A stretch of DNA of 64,000 bases. It comes from Cepaea nemoralis. Its lineage: Eukaryota; Mollusca; Gastropoda; Stylommatophora; Helicidae. Both the position numbers and the translations under genes were made by a program. Under the pieces are notes generated by a model. That model saw only the letters and a program-made list of their open reading frames with translations, was not told the DNA's origin and ran no database searches. Positions 32,561 to 43,409 of this stretch are shown in pieces; within the stretch, counting starts at the first letter, position 1; every line of letters starts with the position of its first letter. The stretch covers positions 1-64,000 of the forward strand of contig JACEFZ010021410.1 of NCBI GenBank assembly GCA_014155875.1. The letters run 5' to 3'.

Positions 32561-32811
32561 GGACGGTGATATCATATTAGTGAGGATCCAGCTAGGGTGA
32601 ATGTGGATAGGAATTAAGACACATATCTTGCCTGTTCACACTTCACACGTCTGCATAGGTCTTTGGTCCTAATTCTACTCTTGTCACTGAGTGATTGTGT
32701 TGTGTTGTGCTGTGTGGTGTTAAATATATAGATACATTTTAATTAGTGATTATCTATATATTTGTTTTGGAGATAATTTGCACTCAACCTGCTGACTTAC
32801 CTCTCTGAAAT

Positions 32812-33990
32812 ATGGCCACTCCTAAACTAACTATGGCAGAACTAAGGGCAAAGGGGGAAGAAATGGGCTTGTCGTGTTCTGCACTAACATATTACATACA
32901 GGAGGTGGAGAGGGATTTTCGTCAAGCAGAAAGGGAAGATCGGAAGGCCGAGATGGAATTGAGAAAGATGGAGTTAGAAACTAAGAGGATTGAAGCTGAG
33001 CAAGCCACTAGAAGGCTGGAACTTGAAGCTGAGCAAGCAGCTAAGAAACTTGAAGTTGAGCAAGCAGCTAAGAAACTTGAAGTTGAAGCAAGCTGCTAGG
33101 CAACGGGAAGCTGAACAAGAAGCTCAGAAAAGGGAGCACGAGTACCGAATGCGGGAACTCGAGCTTAAGAGGCAATCTAGTGGGGAAACTGAGGGAGCAG
33201 TGGGAGGCTCCTCTCTCCCGGGCTCAACCCCAGTAGGTGGACATAGTTACCATGCTATGAAGTTCCCTCTAGCCGTCTACAAAGAAGACAAAGAGAAGAT
33301 CGACCAGTACCTACAACGCTTCGAGGCCATGTCAGTTGCTATGGGTCTGGATTGTGACAAATGTGTCTTAAGCTGTCCCAGGGATTACGCGGGACCGGTT
33401 ACGAGGTTTATTCTCGCCTGCCGCCAGGACATGAGAATAATTACGACGAATTGAAAACGGCTCTGCTGAAACGTTTCGAAGTTACGTCACATACCTACCG
33501 GAAAAAATTTCGAGCAGCGAAACGAGAACCGGGAGAGTTGTTTGCCGCCTACAGTCTGCGTCTGAAATCCTATCTCCATAAGTGGATGGATTTGGCTGGG
33601 TTCGCGCATGACTATGAGAGTCTAGAAGAGCTCATGGTAGTCGACCAGTTGCGGAAGCAAATGTCGAAACCTCTCAGGACATTCCTGGGAGAACAAGGGG
33701 CGGAACGTATTGACATCGTGACGAAATTGGCAGAACGGTTCGTCGAGGTACATGGGGAGGCAGGGGAAAACCTTTCCACCAACACCAAAAGTCAGGAGAA
33801 CCATGACCGGAAGAAAACCAAAAACACAGGAACCAAGAAGGGGAAACCTTATGTAAAAACTTCAGAGGAGAGTTTAGAGAAGACGAAAGGAGGGAAGCAA
33901 GAGCACTTCGAGCTCTACACCAAAACGACCGTGGTCGGAGAAGTGGTGTTCGATTTGTAAGTCACCCTCTCACAATACGAGGGAATGCAA
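32812..33990 (+). pseudogene. gag of the LTR element
   Basis: ATG at 32,812 opens a charged coiled-coil region (repeated EQAAKKLEVE units) to about residue 90. An extra A near 33,086 shifts the frame. The capsid-like part continues (MKFPLAVYKEDKEKIDQYL, then after a second shift near 33,357 FRAAKREPGELFAAYSLRL and LRKQMSKPLRTFLGE). A third shift precedes a CCHC zinc knuckle CSICKSPSHNTREC at 33,947-33,988 (C-x2-C-x4-H-x4-C), the nucleocapsid RNA-binding motif. Gag would assemble the particle that packages element RNA. Confidence 0.88.
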
Positions 33991-34131
33991 ATCGAAAGCT
34001 AAGAGCCCTCACTTCGCGGCATGTCAAGTGATTTCAAAGGAGGTTGTCACTGAAAATGCCAAGGTCGACAAGGAAGCTCGCCACCAGGAGAGCTCACTAA
34101 AGTCCGGCACTAGAAAATCTAGGACAGGGAA

Positions 34132-34617
34132 ATGGTGCAAACACTGCAGGTCGACAATGCTATTGACTGCAGGGTTAAGTCAGGAGACTCTCATTTCGTC
34201 GTGTGCCCCGGGAAACCTATGGTGGAGCCCACCGAACAGGTCGAGGCCGAGGAAGAGACTCCAGACCAGGACAAGCCACCTGTAGTGGAATTGATAGAGG
34301 TTAACGGCCGACAAGTTGAGTGTCTATACGACACTGGACTGGACGGGGAGGCCGTGATTTCCGCGGATTTGGTACACCCAGAACAATTCACAGGTGAGAC
34401 CATGGAGATACAGCCTGCACAGAAGAGTGCTGTAGCCATGAAGTTGCCCATTGCCAAAGTGGAGATTCGGTCAAGATATGAAACCAGCACAATCAAGGCC
34501 ACTGTACTGACGATCCCATTTTTCCCGTCATCCTCGGTTGCCGGTATGTCTTTCTGGGAATGCCCAGGCAGCCAATCCATATGGGAGCAATACAGACTCG
34601 CTCTCAGACGAGAATGA
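34132..34617 (+). pseudogene. pol: aspartic protease
   Basis: The active-site motif YDTG is at 34,327-34,338 in GRQVECLYDTGLDGEAV, the pepsin-like retroviral protease signature (one aspartate per monomer). The domain directly follows the nucleocapsid region and is followed by integrase instead of reverse transcriptase. It would cleave Gag and Pol. Confidence 0.8.
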
Positions 34618-34639
34618 TCAGGCAGAAGCAATTGTGACT

Positions 34640-35933
34640 AACCCACTGCCGGGGGAGCTGCGAACTGCCCAGAGTGAGGATGCAACCTTACGTCCTTGCT
34701 ACAAGAAGCTGCAGAGAAGTGCTGATCCACCAAAACGGGGGCAGTACTACATGAAGAATAGGATACTCTACAGGAGAGCCGGAAGGGGAGACAACCTACA
34801 CGGTCAGTTGGTGGTCCCGAAGGCCCACCGTTCCCAAATTCTTCATATGGGGCATACCATCTCATTTAGTGGGCATATGGGTATTGCCGCCACGATGCAG
34901 CGAATTTCCTGCCATTACTATTGGCCGGGAATGACAGGTGATGTGCGTCGGTATGTGAAGTCATGCCCTGAGTGCCAGAGGGTGGCACCGAAACACTGGA
35001 CAGCAGCCGGTGGTTCTTGGTGAAATGCCCATCATGAACTCTCCTTTCGAGAGGGTAGCCATCGATATTGTGGGTCCACTTCCTAGGACTAGGAAGAGGA
35101 ACATGTACATACTCACCATGGTGGATTGCTGTACAATGTGGGGTGAAGCCATACCATTGACCACAATTGACTCGAAACGAGTGGCGGACGCACTGATGGA
35201 GGCCTTTACAAGATTAAGCTTCTCTGATCAAATTCTGACGGACAATGGATCCCAGTTTTGTGGGAAACTAATGGAGGAGGTATTTAGGGTGTTCCACTCT
35301 AACCATATACATACCAGCCCTTACCACCCTCAAGCCAATGGACAAGTAGAGCGTTTCAACGGCACGTTGATGACAATGCTCCGGAAACTGGCACAGGAAA
35401 AACCTGATAGGTGGGATGAATATATCCCAGCAGCACTATTTGCCTATCACGAAGTACCTTATGGCTCAACAGGACTACCACCCGCTACTTTGCTGTTTGG
35501 TCGTCCAATCAAGGGACCGTTGGAAGCCATGTTGAGGAGTTGGACTGAGGAGGGGACGTCAGAAGAAGTGATCTCCTCTTATAAATACGTGGAGGAACTG
35601 AAAGAAAAACTTCACAAGGGATGGACTCTGGCGACTCAAAACTTGAAAAAGGCCAGAAAAAGACATGCGGCTTACTACAACCGTAGGTCTAAAGACAGAT
35701 CTCTAGAGGTGGGAGACAAAGTCTTGTTGCTACTCCCAACGGGAACCAACAAACTGGAGATAGGTTGGCAAGGACCATTTCCCTTGGAAAGGGTGATATC
35801 CAGAACCAACTATCAGATCCGGATCCGGGGAAAGTCGAAGATTTTCCATATCAATCTCCTGCGGAAGTACGAGGAGAGACCCGGAGACAAAGCAGCCCAT
35901 CCTCATGGCAATGGCAGATGCAGTGGAGACTGA
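34640..35933 (+). pseudogene. pol: integrase
   Basis: The zinc-binding part has the HxxxxxxxH..CxxC arrangement (GHTISFSGHMG then CPECQ, 34,850-34,975). The catalytic core has Asp codons at 35,064 (AIDIVGP) and 35,241 (LTDNGSQF) and Glu at 35,349 (GQVERFNG), spacing D-x58-D-x35-E, fully conserved. A C-terminal KIFHINLLRKYEE block ends it. Frames change near 35,010. It would insert the cDNA, giving the 5-bp TSD seen. It precedes reverse transcriptase. Confidence 0.93.
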
Positions 35934-37402
35934 AGTGGGAACCAACGAGGGCAGGGAATATCCCCTGGTACACCAGGAAACCTACAAGGATGTGCAGGTG
36001 AACCCTGATCTGACTTCCCAGGAGAGGGAAAAGATTACCCAGGTTCTCGAGTCTCACAAGGAGATACTGACTGATAAACCAGGACGAACGAGGTTGGTTG
36101 AGTTTGAGATGACTTTTGACCACACAGAGCCTGTTCGCCAAAAGGTTTACCCAGTGCCATTCTCTAAAGAAAAGGCCCTGGAGGAGGAAATACAGAAACT
36201 GCTGAAGGATGACGTGATTGCGCCATCCACATCCCCATACAATGCGGGGGTGGTTTTGTTACGAAAACCAAGTGGAGAACACCGGTTGTGTATAGACTAT
36301 CGACTCTTGAACAGTCATACTCAATTTCAGGTGGAACCTTTGCCGAATCCACTCAGTTATTCGCTAGGCTCCATAAGGCTAGGGTACTTCTCAAAGGTGG
36401 ATCTGAGTCGGGGGTATTATCAGATTACCGGTCAAACCAGAGGCCTTCAGTACACCCAGTGGACATTACGAATTCAAGGTCATGCCCTTTGGACTCAGCA
36501 ATGCACCTAGTGTGTTTACTCGCATGATGAGGACCTTACTAGATCCCTTACAGGATCCGTCCATTATCTCATTCATGGATGATATACTGATTTCCAGTGA
36601 CAGCTTGGATGACCATTTGCAATCCTTGGAGAGAGTTTTCAATAGGCTCAAGGAAGCAGGGCTTACAGCTCGTCCAACCAAGTGCATGATTGGTTACCAG
36701 ACTCTGGAATTTCTGGGTCACACCATCACTCCAGGACAAATTGTCCCAGAGGAAAGAACCTAGAAAAATCAGACGTGCTCCAAGGCCAAAAACGAAGAAG
36801 GATGTGCGATCCTTTCTCTCGTTGTGTGGGTTTTACCAGAAATTTATCCCGCATTTGACTGAACTGGGAGCTCCATTAACGGAAACCTTAGAAAAGGGAT
36901 CCCCGGACCAAATAGTTTAGACACCGGAGTGCAAGAGTGCCTACAGTCAGTTGAAGGAGGCCTTGGTCAGAAAACCTGTGTTACAGCTTCCTGACCTTTC
37001 CAAACCATTTGTGTTGAGAACGGATGCGAGTGGGAATGGAATTGGGGCAGCCATGTTACAGGAAGGGAAAGACGATGCTTCAGTTTTGAAACCTGTGGCA
37101 TACGCAAGCAAGAATCTTCTCCAGGCTGAGAGGAATTATTCGACCGTCGAGAGAGAGTGTTTGTCTCTCTTATGGGCCGTGCAGAAATTCCATCCCTATT
37201 TGTATGGAGTTCAGTTTCGAGTTCAGTCGGATCATCAGCCCTTGATGTTCCTGGCTACTTCTCAGAAGCTCAACGCCCGTTTGATGCGGTGTCGTTGCTA
37301 CTTCAACCCTACCATTTCACAGTGGAGTTTATACCTGGGAAGGAAGATGTTGGAGCGGATTTCCTGTCCAGATACCCAGCTCCCGAAGAAGAGGAATGAA
37401 TA
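35934..37402 (+). pseudogene. pol: reverse transcriptase and RNase H
   Basis: Linker TYKDVQVNPDLTSQEREK, then RT: GVVLLRKPSGEHRLCIDYR (36,245), FSKVDLSRGYYQ (first Asp, 36,400), MPFGLSNAPSVF (36,482), FMDD (36,572-36,583, the catalytic YxDD box) and LGHTITPG. After a shift comes the connection TKKDVRSFLSLCGFYQKFI, TAG at 36,918 where Trp is usual, and RNase H with VLRTDASGNGIGA (37,015), ERECLSLLW and QSDHQPLMF. Ends GKEDVGADFLSRYPAP near 37,375. Frameshifts near 36,425, 36,757 and 37,288. RNase H is the last domain before the polypurine tract. Confidence 0.92.
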
Positions 37403-37447
37403 ATCTGGATTGAACTTCCAGTGGAAAAGAGTGAGATGGACTACTCT

Positions 37448-37461
37448 CTTAAGAGGGGGCC
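37448..37461 (+). promoter_or_regulatory. Polypurine tract
   Basis: cttaagagggggcc ends 2 bp before the 3' LTR. It is the expected primer for plus-strand DNA synthesis. Confidence 0.8.
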
Positions 37462-37463
37462 TA

Positions 37464-39560
37464 TGTCACGGGACCACTGTAGTTAACGATAAGATGATAG
37501 ACTAACAGAGACAATCGGTATTCACAGCTGCAATTGTTTGTTACTAGTGGGGAAACACGTCGGATCAAACGAAATTACCAGTGTTTGAGAGTTCCCTAGG
37601 AAACGGTAAATTTGTCGGCATTGCTTGATGTGTCGTCATTCGAGAGGAAAAGACTGTTGCGTCAGTTGTAGAAGGGGGGACAACTATTCTTGGGAAGTTG
37701 GGAACAGATTGTCTGCCGCTGCGGCCACCTGTTGTTGACATCGAATGACGTCACTCGGACAATCCCCGACTGTATGAAAACATAACTTGTTGCCGCTAGT
37801 GTGAACAAGGGAGTTGACCTAGGCTGAAGTGTTTGACTAGCTCTGTTCTAATATAGAAAAGAATCTATTGTGTTCTGTATCAATTAACGTTGAGGTACAT
37901 GTGTCTTTCATTGCAAAGTGTAGATTCGATTCAGGATAGAGCTGGGTTTTCATAAGGTATTCACTAGATAGCACTTAGATGTAAATAATGTAGAACATTC
38001 TAGTGATAGATAGAGTTTAGGACCTGAGTATAGTGTTGTTGCTTTGTGGTTAGATATTCAAGGAGTGTCGGCGCCAGTAGGCAATCGCATTGTTAAAACT
38101 AACTAGTGTGAGAGGTCAATTAGCTCAGCTGGTTGGGAATAGTGAAGTGGGATAATATGTAGAAAGACTGAGGATGGTTGGGGGATAGGGGAAATGCCCA
38201 ATGGTGGGATTTTCCAGTGGGGTCTCTACTGGGGTTCTGCACTTTACATTTGGTGTTTCCTTGTCGTACCCTAAATCAGACCGATGTGATGAGCTCCTCT
38301 GCCCCTGACAGAGTTTGATTCACTGTTATATATCTGAGTGAGGCCGTCGGTCTACGCTCATCTAATAGGGGTCAGTATCCGGTTGCTCTCATCAGGTGTG
38401 TTCTCTCTTTCACAGGTTCCCCTCAGGTTATGAAGAAAACAAGCTGAAACATCACTATTTCAGATCATGGATAAATTAGTGCGGGAAGATTTATTTAGCG
38501 GCCTTTGCACTGGGCCCATGTTAAAGGGGTCTGAAGGAACATGGCTTTGGTGAGCCGAAACATATAAGTATCCGGCAGAAGACTCCATAGTTAATAGAGA
38601 TCACGGAAGTTGATAGTGAGATTATTTTCCATACCACATGGAACAAGAATAATAGTGAAATTATTTTCCATACCACATGGAACAAGAACAATAGTGAGAT
38701 TATTTTCCATACCACATGGAACAAGAACAATAGTGATTATCTATGTAGAAAGAACAATAGTGATTATCTATGTAGAAAGAACAATAGTGATTATCTATGT
38801 AGAAAGAACAATAGTGATTATCTATGTAGAAAGAACAATAGTGATTATCTAGGAAACAGGAACAATGAACCTGGCGTTTTTACTAAATTATTAGATTCCT
38901 GTGGGACTATAAACAATAACTGTGTAATAGTGAAACTCTAGAACATTAAGAAAAGAACCATGTTATTACAAGGGACAGTGTTCCGTGTTTTAACGATGCA
39001 AGGATTGTTAAGTCTCAGAACTTTAAGGACATTTGGTAACATTGTGTAGGATCGATTCAGGATAAGTAACGGACTATATCCGTGATTGGTGACCAGGTAT
39101 CGGGGTTATAAAAAAGCTACTGGAGGAAGTCACCATCTAGCAGGAGGGACACATCGTTTTGGTGAGGTCATTTTGTGCTTAACTATGATGATGTTGTGTT
39201 GTCCTTACAGGGATGATCAGACTTTGCTCCTGAGCTGTTCGGTCTGATTCTGCAGACACACTAGAGTATACGACATACATTCTACACGTACACTTCTCAC
39301 ATACCTACACTTTTCTTCATTAAATTAATATGTTATTGATTTTTTAGAAGCTAGAGTTGTTTAGTATGTTGTTTTGGGGAAGTGTGAGAGGGGGCATGAT
39401 CCAGTGGTGATAGGGGGAGAGAGAAAGAGGTATCCAGTGACTGACGGAGTGTTAGTGGACGGAATCTAGTGGATTCTCCAGAATAATGATATGGGGTTAA
39501 AAATAATGTGGGTGTTGATTCCCCTCACTCCAGGGACGACACTATAAAGGAAACACGACA
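37464..39560 (+). repeat. 3' LTR
   Basis: 2,097 bp, tgtcacggga to acacgaca. It differs from the 5' LTR by scattered substitutions and by about five copies of the 27-bp unit gattatctatgtagaaagaa (38,733-38,848) instead of about two. The visible divergence means the insertion is not recent. Confidence 0.93.
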
Positions 39561-40125
39561 TTAACTCTGTATTTATTGCAATCCCAAAGAAATCAGGAAT
39601 CTTGGAATATGATCACCATAGAACAATTAGTTTAATGAGTCACATCACAAAGATTATGCTACGAATTATTATGCAAAGAGTGAGGAAGAAAATACAACCT
39701 GAAATAAGGGAAGAACAATGTAGGGTTGTAGAAGGAAAGGGTACAGTAAATGCTGTGAATATGCTGCGAACAGTTATTGAACGTGCTATAAAAGTAAACA
39801 AGCATATACACCTTTGCTTTATTGACTACACAAAGGCTTTCGATAGAGTTAGACATGTCAACATGGTAGATATGCTTGCAGATCTACAAATTGATGGGTA
39901 ATACATTAGACTTATAAAAATACATATATTGGAAACAACAAGCTGCCATAAGGATTGATAATGAAGTGGGACAATATCAGCCTATTAAGAGAGGTGTTAG
40001 GCAGGGATGTGTAATGTCGCCAGATCTTTTTTCCCTATACAGTGAAAATATTTTCAGAAATGTAGAAGATATAAATGGAATCAGCATTGGAGGACGAAAC
40101 ATCAATAACATTAGATATGCAGATG

Positions 40126-40461
40126 CTTGCTTGCTTGCTTGTGTTCGTTGGCTTGAGCTCCAACGCGAAGTCATGTATATTGGGTGAAGACATCTTGTAG
40201 TCCAACATCAGTGTGATGTCATACAGGACCTGAGGTTTGTGTGAGTATCCGTTGTCCCATGTCTGGCTTATTGGTGTGCAGACTGGTGGTTCCTCGCCGT
40301 ACAGGCAGACACTCTCCGACTTCGGAGGAATCGGCGATCCTACTGACTTTAGCCAGGACCCCGAAGGGACCTGTTGCCCAGGACGCTCGACGAGGACGCG
40401 TCAATAAGTCTTGGCCAGTATATAACCCGGCCCTGGTGCCTTGGAAACACCTCTGTGTGCC
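40126..40461 (-). mobile_element. 336-bp retroposon with (AAGC)n tail
   Basis: A perfect 13-bp TSD agatatgcagatg lies at 40,113-40,125 and 40,462-40,474. On the minus strand it starts ggcacacagaggtgtttcc and ends in four AAGC repeats. The target is the codons of the YADD catalytic motif of LINE-A. No convincing A and B boxes and no coding frame; a SINE-like element of unknown head. Confidence 0.88.
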
Positions 40462-40693
40462 AGATATGCAGATGATACAGTATTGATTGAAGACAAATTA
40501 GCAGGATTTGCAATAATTAGTAGACGCAGTTGTTTCACACAGGAAGAACGAAATACGATAATGTAATATACAAGTAAATGGGAATATTCTTCAACAAGTG
40601 ATTCGGTACAATTATCTCGGAACAGTCATAACATCTGATGAGAGATGCCTTGTAGAGATTAGAACAAGAATCGCCATGGCGAAAGTAGCCTTT

Positions 40694-41123
40694 TTTTGTT
40701 CTTGCGTATCCCTTACGGGACGTTGCAGTCAACACCAGCATTTTTCAGCTGCTGTTGATGTACTAGGCAAGTGTTACGTTCAGTAGTTTGCCATTGCTTT
40801 CTGAACGACCGGCTCCCATACCAGCACGTTATAACACAACGCGACACGGTCTGCTGCACAAATCGTTCGCAGCTGAGCTTCGAACGCCTGGTACCCGGCT
40901 CACGAATCGCGTTCGCAAGCCTTTAGCCACGGAGCTGTTTTTTTTAGGCCATTCTCATAGGTACTGCAAGTCTGAGACGACCTGTCGGCAACAACGAGGC
41001 AAGCCCCGGACATGTCACCTAGTTCCAAAAATCAGTTTAATATCGTAGTGACCGAATCGGCCACGTATCAGATATTAAGCTGATAAGAACAGATACTACA
41101 CTTTGATCTTAGCCAAAAGGCCG
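40694..41123 (-). mobile_element. Chimeric retroposon: U2 snRNA plus tRNA-headed SINE
   Basis: A 430-bp insert in LINE-A with 10-bp TSD agtagccttt (40,684-40,693 and 41,124-41,133). On the minus strand the order is U2 snRNA (41,123-40,947), eight A residues, tRNA-like head (A box near 40,930-40,920, B box near 40,887-40,877), SINE core shared with 23,679-23,915, and a 3' A-rich tail (T run 40,694-40,697). One TSD encloses all parts, so they entered as a unit. Confidence 0.92.
40947..41123 (-). ncRNA. U2 snRNA-derived sequence (probable retropseudogene)
   Basis: The minus strand starts ctcggccttttggctaagat, about seven bases inside U2. It contains the branch-point recognition segment gtgtagtatctgttctt, stem-loop IIa (atcagcttaatatctgat), a stem IIb that still pairs (gtggccg with cggtcac), the Sm site gatttttgg and the stem IV loop cttgcagtac. 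The length of 177 nt is near full. Several stems differ from typical animal U2. No upstream PSE was looked for successfully; location inside a TSD-bounded SINE insert argues against a real gene. Confidence 0.88.
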
Positions 41124-41647
41124 AGTAGCCTTTAGCAAAATGAAAAACCTACTGACCAATAAAAAGATGTCAATTAAAACGAGAAAAAGAGTGTTGTGCT
41201 ACATAGAGCCTGTCCATTTTTTTTTTTTATATGGATGTGAAACTTGGACAATGAGCAGACAAACTGGGAAAAAAAAAACATCTGGTGGCTGCAGAAATGT
41301 GGTTTCTGAGGAAAATGCAAAGAGTATCATGGACAGACAGAAAAACCAAAGACCAAGTACTACAAAATCGTAAATTGATTAGAGAAATTAGACGTAGACA
41401 GTCACAATTTTTTGGACATGTTATGAGAAGAGATGGATTGGAGAAATTAGTGACAACTGGCAAGATCGAAGGGAACAGACCAAGGGGAAGACCGAGAAGT
41501 AAATACCTGGATGGCTTGACCACATGGCATGGTCGAGACAGGAACACTGAGCTGATCCACGACTCTGGTGATCGAGTGAAATGGCGAGTCATGACCGCCC
41601 TACGCTTTCCGACATGGCACATGATTGAATGATTGACGGTTGTTGTA

Positions 41648-42365
41648 CACAATGAACAACTGGGGTTGGAATTAAATTATAAGAAGACAGAGCTTATGGT
41701 CGTCACTTAGGAAGAAGATAAATGCCACAATGTAATATACGGGTAAATGGGAATATTCTTAATAAAGTGAATTGGTTCAGCTATCTTGGAATAGTCATAA
41801 CATCTAATGCGAGGTACCTTGAAGAGATATGAACAAGAATCGCTGTGGAAAAGGTAACCTTTTGCAAAATGGAAAACATAATAAGCAATAACAAGATGTC
41901 AAATGCAACGAGAGAAAGATTGTTCAAGTGTTACATAGAACCTGTACTATTGTTTGGATGTGAAACGTGGACAATGAGCAGACACGCTGAAAAAAACATC
42001 TAATGGCAATGGAAATGTTGTTTCTGAGGAAACTACAACGAAGACCATGGACAGACAGAACAACTAATGACCAAGTCCAACAAAAACAAAATGAAAACCG
42101 TAAGCTGATTGGAGAAAGTGGACGCAGACAGTCAACACTATTTCTGGCGCGTTATGAGAAGAAATAAACTGTAGAACGTGGTGACAACTGGCAATGATCG
42201 AGAAGGAATACAACAAGGGGAAGACAGAGAAGTAAATATGAGGGTGGCTTGACCACACTGCATTGTCGAGAGAACACCGGGCTGCTCCACGACTGGTTTT
42301 CGTGGCAGATTGCTAAGCATGACCGCCCACACTTAACGGCATGTAACATGATGATAATGATCATG
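41648..42365 (+). pseudogene. LINE-A copy 3: 5'-truncated 3' end
   Basis: Begins in the RT thumb (LGLELNYKKTELMVV), then IGSAILE-type YLG segment, GCETWTMSRHAEK-like block at 41,955, the DNA-binding tail at 42,120-42,240 and the trailer tggcatgtaacatgatgat. It abuts copy 2 head to tail. Multiple frameshifts. Confidence 0.75.
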
Positions 42366-42489
42366 TTCAATGGCTTTTAGAACGGCGATCGAAGCCAACG
42401 CAAAGAAGTTTTCTTCCAAATCTTCTGCGGCTGAGAGTACTATAAAAACTAGAGGGAAAACCAGACGCACTTTTCATCAACTTCTAGTG

Positions 42490-42740
42490 GATTTAAGTTG
42501 AGTTGAGTTGAGTTAAGAACCGACATCACTGCACTCAGGACATTCCCATACGTGCTCCGTCCCCTCGTTCAACAGCCAGCAAAGAGTCACACTACTAATC
42601 GTTCCCACCGCTATCTGATTACAAGTTCTCCTGGTCTTCCCTCTCAGTTTTGCGATTATTCCAGAACCCTTGCCGATCCCCCGCAATCTCATTATTTCCA
42701 CATATGGGTTCTCAATCTGTTCCTCCGCCTTCTCCACCTG
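42490..42740 (-). pseudogene. LINE-F C-terminal end with (CTCAA)n tail
   Basis: A 74-codon minus frame ends NEGTEHVWECPECSDVGS and stop, then ctcaactcaactcaac. The preceding NQIAVGTISSVTLCWLL resembles NQHRTGVVSRYTLRDLL of LINE-B, so LINE-F is a related RNase H-bearing LINE with a different, pentanucleotide tail. Confidence 0.65.
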
Positions 42741-43409
42741 GAATTATCAGCATATCAGCCTTTCAGTGGCCTTTAAATCACATACGGGGCATGTGTGAAT
42801 ATGTCCCCAGTGCTGTGATGTCGACTCTTAAATGCAGTACTACGTATTCAGTATCAAAGAAGTTGACAATTTGTTACATCTGTAGCAGTGTTTTCTAACA
42901 GTAAGTATTACAGTTACAACCACTTTTAATGACACTAAAGACATGGTGTATTGGTGTTACTTTTCGTCAAGAGTAAATTAGGTAGGCCGAGGGAGGAATT
43001 ATGATGCTGGGGCAGCTGATGATCTCTGCAAGTCAGTACAGGCTGTGTACTATGAAGAGATATAAATTCATCCCTGGTATTACCCTTTTTAAGCATTATG
43101 GAACAAATAATCTTCTGTCAAAATGGCAAGGTGCCAGTGAGTGAATAAATGAAATTTACAACAAATGGTCTTACATAACCATATAAGCCGTTTCGTCCTT
43201 CTAGTACTATTCACCACATGAAGATTATATGCCTTCACGATGAAACATTAAATGAATATATTCTAACTTTAACATGTTTATGTTTACTCACACCCTGCTG
43301 TTTCTGTGCAAGGATACCAGTGAAAGCTCAGCATGAATACAACATCTCACGTTTCAAAGCAAGTCTTGACTTTTGCATGTCAGAAATAGGGCCTGTCTAA
43401 TCACTTTGG

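Larger units (their letters stand above)
30241..39560 (+). mobile_element. LTR retrotransposon, Ty3/gypsy type with Gmr1-like domain order
   Basis: A 9.3-kb element with two LTRs, a PBS, gag, protease, integrase, reverse transcriptase, RNase H and a polypurine tract. It begins TGTC and ends GACA. Flanks gtaac (30,236-30,240) and ttaac (39,561-39,565) are a 5-bp TSD with one mismatch; LINE-A sequence is continuous across it. It is dead: at least six frameshifts and one in-frame stop (36,918). Integrase lies before reverse transcriptase, as in the Gmr1 group and unlike most gypsy elements. Confidence 0.92.
39561..41640 (+). pseudogene. LINE-A copy 2: reverse transcriptase core and C-terminus, split by two retroposons
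   Basis: Resumes after the LTR element. HRTISLMSHITKIMLRIIMQR (39,625), CFIDYTKAFDRVRHVNM (first Asp, 39,823), IKRGVRQGCVMSPDLFSLY (39,985), and RYAD at 40,111-40,125, where the retroposon at 40,126-40,461 enters; DTVLIED follows at 40,475. Thumb YLGTVITSDER (40,609), then the U2/SINE insert (40,694-41,123), KMKNLLTNKKMSIKTRKRVL, CETWTMSRQ, and a 115-codon C-terminal frame (41,285-41,632) with RRRQSQFFGHVMRRDG and RGRPRSKY. 3' trailer ends atgattgaatgattg. Confidence 0.85.

Noticed and set aside
30241..39560. Integrase-first order caused by rearrangement of this copy
   Set aside because: The integrase C-terminus, linker and RT start follow without a break, and RNase H directly precedes the polypurine tract and LTR, as known for Gmr1-like elements.
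40947..41123. A functional U2 snRNA gene
   Set aside because: It lies within one TSD together with a SINE, lacks the first bases and interrupts a LINE; changed stems also argue against it, although the IIb stem still pairs.
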